From: Actinomycetes bacterium | GTDB taxonomy: Bacteria; Actinomycetota; Acidimicrobiia; Acidimicrobiales; Bog-793 | Assembly: GCA_021823365.1 (NCBI GenBank) | Contig: JAKAOD010000055.1 | Location: forward strand, 1-11,144 | Length of the DNA: 11,144 bases | Direction: 5' to 3' | The notes under the pieces: generated by a model | Seen by the model: only the letters and a program-made list of their open reading frames with translations | Databases searched by the model: none | What the model was told of the DNA's origin: nothing | Part shown: positions 1-6,554 of the stretch, piece by piece | Position numbering within the stretch: position 1 is the stretch's first letter | Layout: each line of letters starts with the position of its first letter | Made by a program: the position numbers and the translations under genes

Positions 1-1
1 C

Positions 2-511
2 AACCGGCTCTACGCCAAGCCCGACGCGAGCGAGGACAACATCCGCGCCGCGCTCGAGCGGGCCCAGGTCCTCGAGCTCGTCGACGCGCTGCCCGACGGG
101 CTCGACACGCTCGTCGGCGACCGCGGCTACCGGCTCTCGGGTGGCGAGAAGCAGCGCGTCGCCATCGCGCGGCTGCTGCTCAAGGCACCCGACGTCGTCG
201 TGCTCGACGAGGCGACGGCGCACCTCGACTCCGAGTCCGAGGCGGCGGTGCAGCGAGCGCTCGACTCGGCGCTGAAAGGACGGACGTCGATCGTCATCGC
301 CCACAGGCTCTCGACGGTCCGCAACGCCGACGAGATCCTCGTCCTCGACCAGGGATGCGTCGTCGAGCGGGGCCGCCACGCCGAGCTCCTCGCCGCCGGC
401 GGGCTGTACGCCGACCTCTACTCGACGCAGTTCGCCGGGGGGCCGTCGCCGGAGGCGGTCGACGGCTGCCCGCCGCTCGAGCCCGTCACCGGGCCGGCCC
501 AGGTGCCCTGA
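2..511 (+). CDS. ABC transporter ATP-binding domain, C-terminal part (5' end outside window)
   Basis: This is the end of an ABC ATPase, probably a fused membrane-plus-ATPase exporter (type I/MsbA-like). Only 169 residues are visible and the frame is open to the window edge, so Walker A and any membrane domain lie upstream. In order one sees the signature motif LSGGEKQR (visible residues 45-52), Walker B VVVLDE (65-70) with catalytic Glu, a D-loop in which SALD is replaced by AHLD, and the switch histidine in IVIAHRLSTV (His101). The short tail after the conserved VERGRHAELLAAGGLYADLY segment is typical of exporter half-transporters. It ends 72 bases before the hydrolase frame on the same strand, so co-transcription is likely and it may export the operon's product. 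The family is certain; the substrate is unknown. Confidence 0.95.
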   Translation, partial: NRLYAKPDASEDNIRAALERAQVLELVDALPDGLDTLVGDRGYRLSGGEKQRVAIARLLLKAPDVVVLDEATAHLDSESEAAVQRALDSALKGRTSIVIAHRLSTVRNADEILVLDQGCVVERGRHAELLAAGGLYADLYSTQFAGGPSPEAVDGCPPLEPVTGPAQVP

Positions 512-583
512 GCCGGCCGGCCCCGCGCGACGAAGCAGGTCGCTGTGTGCGAGCCTCAACTGATGCCCGCGGACCGGACGTAG

Positions 584-2398
584 GTGCCTTCGTCCACCGG
601 AGGAGGTGAGGGGAGCGATGCGGTCGAGCGCGCGTGCATTGCGGTGAGCGGGCAGCCGGTCTGGTTCGGCGACGCCGACCGGCCGCTGTTCGGGTGGCTG
701 CACGCCCCCGAGCGTGCCTTCGGGGCCGCGGTGCTGTGCCTGCCGGTCGGGGACGAGGGCTTCCCCGCGTACCGCGCCTACCGCCTCCTCGCCGAGCAGC
801 TCGAGTCGGCCGGCGTCGCCGTGCTCCGCTTCGACTACACCGGCACCGGGGACTCGGCTGGGAGCCTCGAGGACGTCAGGGACGTCGACACCTGGATCGC
901 CGACACCTGCCGCGCGGTCGACTTCGTGCGCGAAGCGGGTGCCCGCGCGGTCGCCCTCGTCGGGATGCGGATCGGCGCCCTGCTCGCGCGCCGCGCCTCG
1001 ACCTGTCGCGACGTGCGGCTGCTCGCGCTCTGGGATCCGTGCGAGTCCGGAAGGGGCTTCCTTCGCGAGCAACGGCTCCTCGGCGTGACCGGGAAGACGC
1101 CGACCGCCGAGAGCGCCACCGGCGAGCCCGCCGGCGTCGAGATCCAAGGCGCGATGCTCTCCGGCCCGCTCGCGGCGTCGCTCGCGGCCCTCGGTCTGCG
1201 CGACGACGCGGCACCTCCGCTCGACCGGCTCCTCGTGCTCGTGCGCCCCGGGCCCGAGCGGGCCGGGCGCGTCTGCCAGTCCGTGGCGGCGATCTCGACC
1301 GTCTGCGAGCAGCTCCTCGAGCAGGAGCGCTTCTTCGACGTCAACGTCTGGGACCCCTACGTGGCCGCGGCGTCCGTCCGGCTCGTCGTGGACTGGTGCG
1401 TCGAGTCGATCACGCCGGGCCGGCAGCTCCCGTCGCACGTAGCGGCCCCGGCGACGTGGCGACCGGCGGTCGTCGAGCCGGCCGGCCGGCATGGCGCCGT
1501 CGTCGAGACGCCGGTGTCACTCGGTGCGGGCCACATGTTCGGCCTCATCTCGGAGCCCGAGGGGCCGCAGGACGCGTCGGCGCCCGCCGTCGCGCTGCTC
1601 AACATGGGACTCGACCGGCACACCGGCCCCTCGCGGATGTGGACGGAGCTCGCACGCGCCTGGGCCGCCCGGGGGCTCAGGGTCCTCCGATTCGACCTGA
1701 CCGGCATCGGGGACAGCGGGACGCGTGACGGCCGGCAAGCCGAGGTCGTCTACCCGGCCGTCGCGCTCGAGGACATCGCCGAGGCCGCACGCTACCTGGC
1801 ACCCGACGACCCGGCCCGCGTGCTCCTCGTCGGGGTGTGCTCCGGGGGCTACCACGCCGCAGAAGGAGGTGCCGCGCTCCGCTCACGAGCCGTCTGGCTG
1901 GTCAATACGGCCGTGCCGAGCTCGGTGGCGCTCCGCCGCGTCACCCTTGACGAGGCGGCCGACTCCGACCGGCACGCGGTGCGCCGGCTCCCGCCGATCA
2001 TCGGTCGACTCGTGGCCAGCCCGACGGCCGTGCGCATTGCGCACCGATACGTCCCTCCCTTCGCCTGGCGGGTGCTCGACGCCACCGGCATCTATCCCTT
2101 CGCGGCCCGAGCGTTCCGCACCCTCGTGCAGAACGGCACCGACACGCACGTGCTCTGCGGCCCCACGGAGGCCCGGAAGTTCGCGGCGTACGGCAGGTCC
2201 GAGCTGCGACGCCTGTCCCGCTCGGGGCATTTCCACTTCGAGGTCGCCGACGACCTCGACCACACCCTCCTCCGAGCCCACTCGAGGCGGCGCGTGTCGG
2301 CCGATCTCTCCGAGTACGTGCTTGGCCCGTTCTCGGACCTCTGCGCGCGCGCAGCCGCGCCGCGCCCCGACGTCGGCGCGCCGCTTTCGAGCCAATGA
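584..2398 (+). CDS. Tandem alpha/beta-hydrolase (two-domain acyltransferase/thioesterase-like protein)
   Basis: Two alpha/beta-hydrolase domains are fused (about residues 30-275 and 305-580, numbered from GTG 584). Each has the strand-and-turn motif: LRFDYTGTGDSAG near 81-93 and LRFDLTGIGDSG near 368-379. Nucleophile elbows are LVGMRIG (126-131) and LVGVCSG (416-421). The canonical Ser is therefore Arg129 in the first and Cys419 in the second. A late DHTLL (559-563) offers a catalytic His for domain 2. I recall similar hydrolases beside carrier proteins and polysaccharide (exosortase-type) loci. A role in moving or releasing the acyl/aminoacyl group of the neighbouring carrier protein is inference. 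The start is uncertain: a strong GGAGGTGAG (600-608) lies inside the longest frame, codon use before GTG 644 is unlike the rest of the gene, and 644 may be the true start. The end overlaps the sulfotransferase by ATGA. Confidence 0.85.
   Translation: MPSSTGGGEGSDAVERACIAVSGQPVWFGDADRPLFGWLHAPERAFGAAVLCLPVGDEGFPAYRAYRLLAEQLESAGVAVLRFDYTGTGDSAGSLEDVRDVDTWIADTCRAVDFVREAGARAVALVGMRIGALLARRASTCRDVRLLALWDPCESGRGFLREQRLLGVTGKTPTAESATGEPAGVEIQGAMLSGPLAASLAALGLRDDAAPPLDRLLVLVRPGPERAGRVCQSVAAISTVCEQLLEQERFFDVNVWDPYVAAASVRLVVDWCVESITPGRQLPSHVAAPATWRPAVVEPAGRHGAVVETPVSLGAGHMFGLISEPEGPQDASAPAVALLNMGLDRHTGPSRMWTELARAWAARGLRVLRFDLTGIGDSGTRDGRQAEVVYPAVALEDIAEAARYLAPDDPARVLLVGVCSGGYHAAEGGAALRSRAVWLVNTAVPSSVALRRVTLDEAADSDRHAVRRLPPIIGRLVASPTAVRIAHRYVPPFAWRVLDATGIYPFAARAFRTLVQNGTDTHVLCGPTEARKFAAYGRSELRRLSRSGHFHFEVADDLDHTLLRAHSRRRVSADLSEYVLGPFSDLCARAAAPRPDVGAPLSSQ
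600..608 (+). promoter_or_regulatory. Strong Shine-Dalgarno, apparently serving a mini-frame at 618
   Basis: GGAGGTGAG is nearly a full anti-16S match. Nine bases later is ATG 618, which opens only a 9-codon frame. That frame's TGA (645-647) overlaps GTG 644 of the hydrolase as GTGA. The site is 35 bases from GTG 644 and lies downstream of GTG 584, so it fits neither hydrolase start directly. Translational coupling through the mini-frame would explain the layout. Confidence 0.45.
618..647 (+). CDS. Possible 9-residue leader peptide coupled to the hydrolase
   Basis: ATG at 618 sits nine bases after a near-perfect Shine-Dalgarno. It encodes MRSSARALR followed by TGA. The stop overlaps an in-frame GTG of the hydrolase gene (GTGA, 644-647), the same overlap style used elsewhere in this operon. 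The peptide has no recognisable attenuator content such as a run of one amino acid. It may only be a coupling device, or chance. It could also be the remnant of a hydrolase start displaced by a small insertion or deletion. Confidence 0.25.
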   Translation: MRSSARALR

Positions 2399-3234
2399 CC
2401 GAGCCGCTCACCCCGGTGCTCGTCCGGATGCTCGAGGGACGCGTGGGCAGCACGCTGTTGATGCAGCTGCTCGCCACCTCGCCGCTGATCGCCTTCGATC
2501 GCGTCTACCCCTACGAGAACAGCTACCTCACCTACATCGTCCGCCTCTCCGGCCTGCTCGACCGGGATGGGACCTCGACGTCCACGATGTCCGACGTCAT
2601 ATACGGCACGCCGGGTCACCTCGGCGCGCTGCCCTTCCCGCCGCAGCTCGCCGACGGTCACGGCCTGGCGCGCGGCGCGCTCGGGGGAGCCTGGGAGGCC
2701 CTCTCCCGCCTCGCCGGAAAGGGCGAGCCCGCGCCGCGCTACTACGCGGAGAAGTTCTGGGGGTCCGTCGCGCCCGTCGTCGAGGCAGGGCTCCGACCCG
2801 TCGTCATCGACCTCGTCCGGGACCCGCGGGACCTCATCGCCTCGGTGCGCGCCTTCAACGCGAAGACCGGCGTCGCGCGCTTCGGCAGGAGCGAGGTGGA
2901 CGACGACGAGGCGCACCTCCGCAGGCTCGTCGCGGGGATCCGGATGCGCGTCGCGGAGATGGACGAGGAGCTCCCGGTGCAACGGATGACCGTGCGCTAC
3001 GAAGACCTCGTCCGTGACCTCCTCGGGGTGGCTTCGCGCGTCTCGGAGCTGTTGCAGGTGGCGGTTGCTCCCGCCCGGCTGCCCGACTTCGCCGATATGG
3101 CGCACCATGCAACCTCGACGACGGCTGAGACGTCGATCGGCCGTTGGCGCGTCGACCTCTCCTCGGCCGAGGTTGCGACAATAGAGCGCCGCCTCGGCGC
3201 GGCGATGTCGAGATTCGGCTACGTGACGGGCTAG
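2395..3234 (+). CDS. PAPS-dependent sulfotransferase family protein
   Basis: At 279 residues this matches a single-domain bacterial sulfotransferase, which moves sulfate from PAPS to a hydroxyl or amine in the cytoplasm. The N-terminal GRVGSTLLMQLL (15-26) is the phosphosulfate-binding loop, with Val where many members have Ser. The segment VRDPRDLIASV (141-151) is the 3'-phosphate-binding motif, with Arg142 and the distal Ser150. RYEDLV (201-206) is a third conserved block. IGRWRVDLS (248-256) resembles the C-terminal substrate/cofactor gate. No signal peptide or membrane segment is visible, so it should act in the cytosol before export. The ATG overlaps the hydrolase stop by four bases, which implies coupling. 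No PAPS-forming genes lie in the window. The acceptor is unknown: a sugar, a lipid or the carrier-bound product are all possible. Confidence 0.87.
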   Translation: MTEPLTPVLVRMLEGRVGSTLLMQLLATSPLIAFDRVYPYENSYLTYIVRLSGLLDRDGTSTSTMSDVIYGTPGHLGALPFPPQLADGHGLARGALGGAWEALSRLAGKGEPAPRYYAEKFWGSVAPVVEAGLRPVVIDLVRDPRDLIASVRAFNAKTGVARFGRSEVDDDEAHLRRLVAGIRMRVAEMDEELPVQRMTVRYEDLVRDLLGVASRVSELLQVAVAPARLPDFADMAHHATSTTAETSIGRWRVDLSSAEVATIERRLGAAMSRFGYVTG

Positions 3235-3317
3235 AGCAACTAGGGTGCTCGATCGTGGCTGATCTGCGCTCCGGGTCGCCGCTTGCGTGCTGCGCTTCGC
3301 CTGGACATCTTCCGGAG

Positions 3318-3707
3318 GTGGTCGCAGGGGTGGACCTCACCTCCACCCAGGAGGTCGCCGCCGCGGTGGAGCGCTTCGGTGGGCGCTATCTCCGGCGCGT
3401 GTTCACCTCACGCGAGATCGAGGACTGCTCAGCCGGCACGGCGACTGTCAGCCCCCGGAGCCTTGCCGCACGCTTTGCCGCAAAGGAGGCGACGTTCAAG
3501 GTGCTTCGCCCGGGCGACGGGCATCCGCCCTGGACCGACGTCGAGGTGAGGCGCAGCGCCGCCGGGTCGTGCACGATCCACTTGACGGGCTCGGCGCGCC
3601 GGCTGGCCGCGGCGCGTGGAATCGGCCGCGTGGCGGTCGCGCTCACCCACGAGGGTCCCATGGCCGCGGCGGTCGTCGTCGCGACCTGCCGCGGGGGGCA
3701 CAGATGA
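3318..3707 (+). CDS. AcpS-like 4'-phosphopantetheinyl transferase
   Basis: Transfers 4'-phosphopantetheine from CoA to the serine of a carrier protein. From GTG 3318 it is 129 residues, close to the roughly 125 usual for AcpS. The start MVAGVDL aligns with the classic GIGIDI-type N-terminus carrying the first metal-binding Asp (Asp6). RFAAKEATFKVL (52-63) holds the second metal ligand Glu57. PWTDVEV (71-77) and the final VALTHEGPMAAAVVVA (107-122) are typical AcpS strands. GTG 3255, preceded by an AGGG, gives 22 extra residues and also fits the tight spacing, so the start is not settled. The frame stays open back to 3144, but that part overlaps the sulfotransferase. The stop overlaps the carrier-protein ATG (ATGA), so this is very probably the dedicated activator of that carrier protein. 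Confidence 0.87.
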   Translation: MVAGVDLTSTQEVAAAVERFGGRYLRRVFTSREIEDCSAGTATVSPRSLAARFAAKEATFKVLRPGDGHPPWTDVEVRRSAAGSCTIHLTGSARRLAAARGIGRVAVALTHEGPMAAAVVVATCRGGHR

Positions 3708-3979
3708 CCCAAGGGACGACGCTCGCCGAGCGCATCCGCCAGGTGCTCGACGCCGAGGCGCGCCTTCCCATGCCGGCTTCCTCGCTCGCGGACGGGGACG
3801 ACTTGTTCCGCAAGGGCCTCTCCTCGCACTCGAGCGTCAGCGTCATGCTCGCCCTCGAAGAGCTTTTCGGGCTCGAGTTCCCCGACGCCCTGCTGAGCAA
3901 GCAGACGTTCCAGTCGATAGAGGCGATCGCGGCTGCCTTGCGGAGCCTCGGCGTCGAAGACGAGCCATCCCGGGGCTGA
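3704..3979 (+). CDS. Stand-alone acyl/aminoacyl carrier protein
   Basis: A 91-residue acidic four-helix carrier protein. Helix I is LAERIRQVLDAEA (7-19). The phosphopantetheine site is DDLFRKGLSSHSSVSVMLALEE (32-53), and ELFGLEFPDALLSKQTFQSIEAIAAAL (53-79) covers helices II-III onward. The usual DSL is SSH here, so Ser41 is the probable attachment residue and the Leu after it is His42. From memory, carrier proteins paired with aaRS-like amino acid:[carrier protein] ligases often show this GL-(S/T)-S-(H/F) pattern, in agreement with the next gene. The ATG 3704 overlaps the preceding transferase stop and has a G-rich ribosome site (3692-3697) about six bases upstream. Inferred role: holds the activated amino acid as a thioester for later enzymes of the operon. 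Confidence 0.9.
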   Translation: MTQGTTLAERIRQVLDAEARLPMPASSLADGDDLFRKGLSSHSSVSVMLALEELFGLEFPDALLSKQTFQSIEAIAAALRSLGVEDEPSRG

Positions 3980-3987
3980 CGCGCAGC

Positions 3988-4902
3988 GTGGACGAGCGCG
4001 ACGAGATCCTCGTCTCCTATCGGGACGTCCTTTGCGACGCCGGGCTCCTGCAGCGCACGGCGATCGACGGCGTCTACGGGAGGTCGGCGACCTTCGAGCG
4101 CCTCGTCGGGGGAGTCGAGGCCATCCTCGCTGCCGCGGGCGCGGACCAGGGTGCGACGCTCGTGCGCTTCCCGCCGATCGTCCCGCTCGATCTCCTCGTC
4201 GGCACGGGGTACATCCGCTCCTTCCCGACGCTCATCGGGTCGATCCGGTCCTTCGGCGGTGACGAGCATGCCCACCGCGACTTGATCTCCGAGCTCGACT
4301 CGGGGGAGCGCTGGTCGGCCGGCGGTGCGGACACCGGCGTCGCGCTGTGCCCTGCCGCATGTCACCCGCTGTACCCGACGCTCGCCGGTGAGCTTCCGCC
4401 AGCGGGCCGCGTCTTCGACGTCTATGGCTACGTCTTCCGGCACGAGCCGTCCGTGGATCCCGCGCGCATGCAGATCTTCCGGCAGTACGAGTTCGTCTAC
4501 GTCGGCGAGCCCCGCGGCGCGTCCGCACACCGCGACCTCTGGCTCGAGCGCGCCGCCGACGCGCTGGGGAGCCTCGGCATCGAGGCGAGCGCCGAGGCGG
4601 CGACCGATCCCTTCTTCGGCCGTGCCGGGCGCCTCCTCGCCGACAGCCAGCGGCTCGCGGGGCGCAAGACGGAGCTCCTCGCCCGCACCGGCCCCGCCGA
4701 GCAGTTGACGGCCCTCGCGTCGGTGAACCTCCACGCCGAGCACTTCGGACGGGCATTCGGCATCCGCTGCTCGGACGGCGCCACGGCCCACAGCGCGTGC
4801 GTCGGCTTCGGCGTCGAGAGGATCGTCTTGGCGATGCTGTACCAGCACGGGCTGGACCCGGGATCATGGCCCTGCGCGCTCAGGGAACGTCTCGGCGCGT
4901 GA
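3988..4902 (+). CDS. Amino acid--[acyl-carrier-protein] ligase (class II aaRS-like)
   Basis: A 304-residue class II aminoacyl-tRNA synthetase catalytic core without a tRNA-binding arm. It resembles the Bradyrhizobium amino acid:[carrier protein] ligases, which form an aminoacyl-adenylate and load phosphopantetheine rather than tRNA. Motif 2 is FRHEPSVDPARMQIFRQYEF (150-169). Motif 3 is GFGVERIVLAML (273-284) with Arg278. The zinc ligands expected from the atypical methanogen-type SerRS relatives fit Cys125 (in AACHPLYP), Glu153 and Cys271 (in AHSACVGFG). NLHAEHFG (247-254) is also typical. GTG 3988 was chosen because it lies eight bases after the carrier-protein stop and starts the conserved protein. 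The stop overlaps the ATP-grasp gene (GTGA). Known relatives favour small amino acids such as glycine or alanine; the substrate here cannot be read from sequence. Confidence 0.93.
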   Translation: MDERDEILVSYRDVLCDAGLLQRTAIDGVYGRSATFERLVGGVEAILAAAGADQGATLVRFPPIVPLDLLVGTGYIRSFPTLIGSIRSFGGDEHAHRDLISELDSGERWSAGGADTGVALCPAACHPLYPTLAGELPPAGRVFDVYGYVFRHEPSVDPARMQIFRQYEFVYVGEPRGASAHRDLWLERAADALGSLGIEASAEAATDPFFGRAGRLLADSQRLAGRKTELLARTGPAEQLTALASVNLHAEHFGRAFGIRCSDGATAHSACVGFGVERIVLAMLYQHGLDPGSWPCALRERLGA

Positions 4903-6176
4903 GCGGGGGCGCGACAGCTTCGAGCGAGGCCCTGCCGCTTCTGGCGCTGCCGTACCGTCCGACTGCCCTCTCGCCGTGGGCGCTCGCAGAGGCCGCGCAC
5001 GGGGCGTGCCGGCTGCTCTGGATCACGGACGAGACGGCGCCGGTGGATCCCGTCACGCTCCGGCTGCTCCGCCGCCTCGGGGCGGTCACCGACCTCGCCG
5101 GCTGCTCGAGGGACTCCTGGCGAGAGAGGCTGGCGGCCTTCGGACCGGACGGGATCACCGCGTTCTCCGACCACAACATGGTGAGGATCGCCGAGGCCGC
5201 GGAAGACCTCGGCCTGGTGTTCCATTCCCCGGGCTCGGCGAGGGCCCTCACCGACAAGCATGCCCAGCGGGCCGCTCTGCGGTCGGGAGGTCTCGCGGCT
5301 CCCGGATGCTGGGTCGTCCCGCCCGCCGGGGATTCCCGCGCCGCCGCCGCGCTCGCGTCGGGGCTCGAGTACCCCGTGGTGCTGAAGCCCCGCAACGGCG
5401 CGGACAGCCGGCTTACCTTCCGGGTGGAGGGCGAGTCGCAGCTCCTCGGCCTCCTCGCCGCGCCCGAGGTCGCGGCCTCCGGGCTCGCGATGGTCGTCGA
5501 GGAGTACCTGCGGGACGCGCCGCCGCAGTTCGACGGACAGGTCGCGAACTACCTGTCGGTCGAGTCGACGGTGTCCGCAGGGGTCGTCCGCCACCTCGCG
5601 ACGACCGGCCGCCTCCCGCAGGCCGAGCCGTTCCGCGAGACCTGCCTCTTCATACCGAGCACGCTCCGCGCACGCGACAGGGAGGCCGCCTGCGAGTTGG
5701 CGACCGGCGCCATCGCTGCGCTCGGGATCGAGCACGGCTTCCTCCACACCGAGATCAAGCTCACCCCCGAAGGTCCGAGGATCATCGAGGTCAACGGCAG
5801 GCTTGGCGGCGGGGTGCCCGGAATGTACGAGCTCTTGACCGGGACGTCGTTGGTCAGCTTGGCGATGCGCAGCGCGCTCGGCGAGAGTCCCCGCCTCGAA
5901 GAGATCCCCGAGGACAGCCGCGTGGCCTACCGCCTCCTCGTCCAGGCCCCCGTCGACGCCGCCGGGGTCGAGAGCGTCGACGGGCTCGAGGAGGTCGGCA
6001 AGATCGACGGCGTCAGCTCGGTCTCGCTCAACCGCCCACCCGGCGCGAGGCTCGACTGGCGCCTCGGCAATCGCGACTACGTCTTCGCGGTCCTCGGCTC
6101 GGCGGACGACCACGACTCCTTCCTCGACACCATCCGGCGGATCGAACAGGTCGCGCGCATCCGCTACTCCGACTGA
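4899..6176 (+). CDS. ATP-grasp carboxylate-amine ligase
   Basis: A 425-residue ATP-grasp enzyme joining a carboxylate (via an acyl phosphate) to an amine or similar nucleophile. LTDKHAQRAALRSGGLAAPG (117-136) is the first lysine/central-domain segment. VVLKPRNGADS (160-170) carries the ATP-binding Lys163. MVVEEYL (198-204) is the hinge Glu. FLHTEIKLTPEGPRIIEVNG (281-300) and RLGGG (301-305) hold metal ligands Glu285, Glu297 and Asn299. The closest general resemblance is to L-amino acid ligase and carnosine-synthase-type enzymes. About 85 residues after the core form a C-terminal extension. GTG 4899 overlaps the preceding stop (GTGA); an ATG at 4866 would intrude 33 bases more. Working with an aminoacyl carrier system, it may form an amide/peptide bond on the amino acid or its acceptor. 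The substrate is unknown. Confidence 0.9.
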   Translation: MSGGATASSEALPLLALPYRPTALSPWALAEAAHGACRLLWITDETAPVDPVTLRLLRRLGAVTDLAGCSRDSWRERLAAFGPDGITAFSDHNMVRIAEAAEDLGLVFHSPGSARALTDKHAQRAALRSGGLAAPGCWVVPPAGDSRAAAALASGLEYPVVLKPRNGADSRLTFRVEGESQLLGLLAAPEVAASGLAMVVEEYLRDAPPQFDGQVANYLSVESTVSAGVVRHLATTGRLPQAEPFRETCLFIPSTLRARDREAACELATGAIAALGIEHGFLHTEIKLTPEGPRIIEVNGRLGGGVPGMYELLTGTSLVSLAMRSALGESPRLEEIPEDSRVAYRLLVQAPVDAAGVESVDGLEEVGKIDGVSSVSLNRPPGARLDWRLGNRDYVFAVLGSADDHDSFLDTIRRIEQVARIRYSD

Positions 6177-6554
6177 CGGCGGGACGCCGCCGCCTCCGGG
6201 TCCCGGGCGCTCGCGCTGCCGGCACGGCGGTGAGCATGTGCCCCTGGCGGCTCCTGTGACAGCATGACGACTGCCTGCAGTGCAACCGGCTCACTCGCCT
6301 GGCGCGCCGAGGCCGTGCGCGCGACGCGTGGTCTGGCAGATGCGCATAGCGCGAGACCCCACGTTCCGGGGCGACCTGTGCGCGGACAGCGTCATTTTCC
6401 TTGTCTTTCTTGGCATGACCTGCTTGCGAGGGACATCGCGACGTGCCAGCCTTGCCTCGAGAGCAACAAGACGCCGCATGCATGAGGCAGCCGACGCGAC
6501 AACCGCTCGTGCCGGTCGACGCGGCGGTCATCGCGCCACGAAGGCAAGACCTCG
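6177..6554. other. Intergenic stretch of 378 bases without a convincing gene
   Basis: No frame here has codon bias or residues resembling a protein family. It holds a small GC hairpin directly after the ATP-grasp stop (CGGCG-GGA-CGCCG, 6177-6189) and the terminator-like element at 6373-6411. There is a short T-rich patch around 6394-6411 and the leader of the following secreted protein. The -35/-10 elements for that gene are not clear by eye. Confidence 0.5.
6373..6411 (+). terminator. Probable rho-independent terminator of the carrier-protein operon
   Basis: The stem is GAC-CTGT (6373-6379) pairing with ACAG-C-GTC (6386-6393): seven base pairs with one bulged C and a six-base loop. It is followed at once by ATTTTCCTTGTCTTTCTT (6394-6411), the longest T-rich run near the operon and striking in such GC-rich DNA. 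It lies about 200 bases after the ATP-grasp stop, with no gene between. The stem is short, so confidence is moderate. Confidence 0.42.

Noticed and set aside
512..521. GCCGGCCGGC palindrome after the ABC gene, considered as a terminator
   Set aside because: It is a gapless GC palindrome without a loop or T tract, common by chance in this composition; the operon probably reads through.
2092..3108. Long minus-strand open frame over the sulfotransferase and end of the hydrolase
   Set aside because: No recognisable motif, and it is antisense to two genes with well-conserved motifs. Shadow frame.
3643..4848. Minus-strand open frame over the carrier protein and aaRS-like ligase
   Set aside because: Charged, repetitive composition with no domain; the + strand genes are unambiguous.
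6264..6485. Possible small gene of 73 residues in the 6177-6554 gap
   Set aside because: Codon bias does not match the neighbours, there is no ribosome site and no recognisable features, and the terminator-like hairpin falls inside it.
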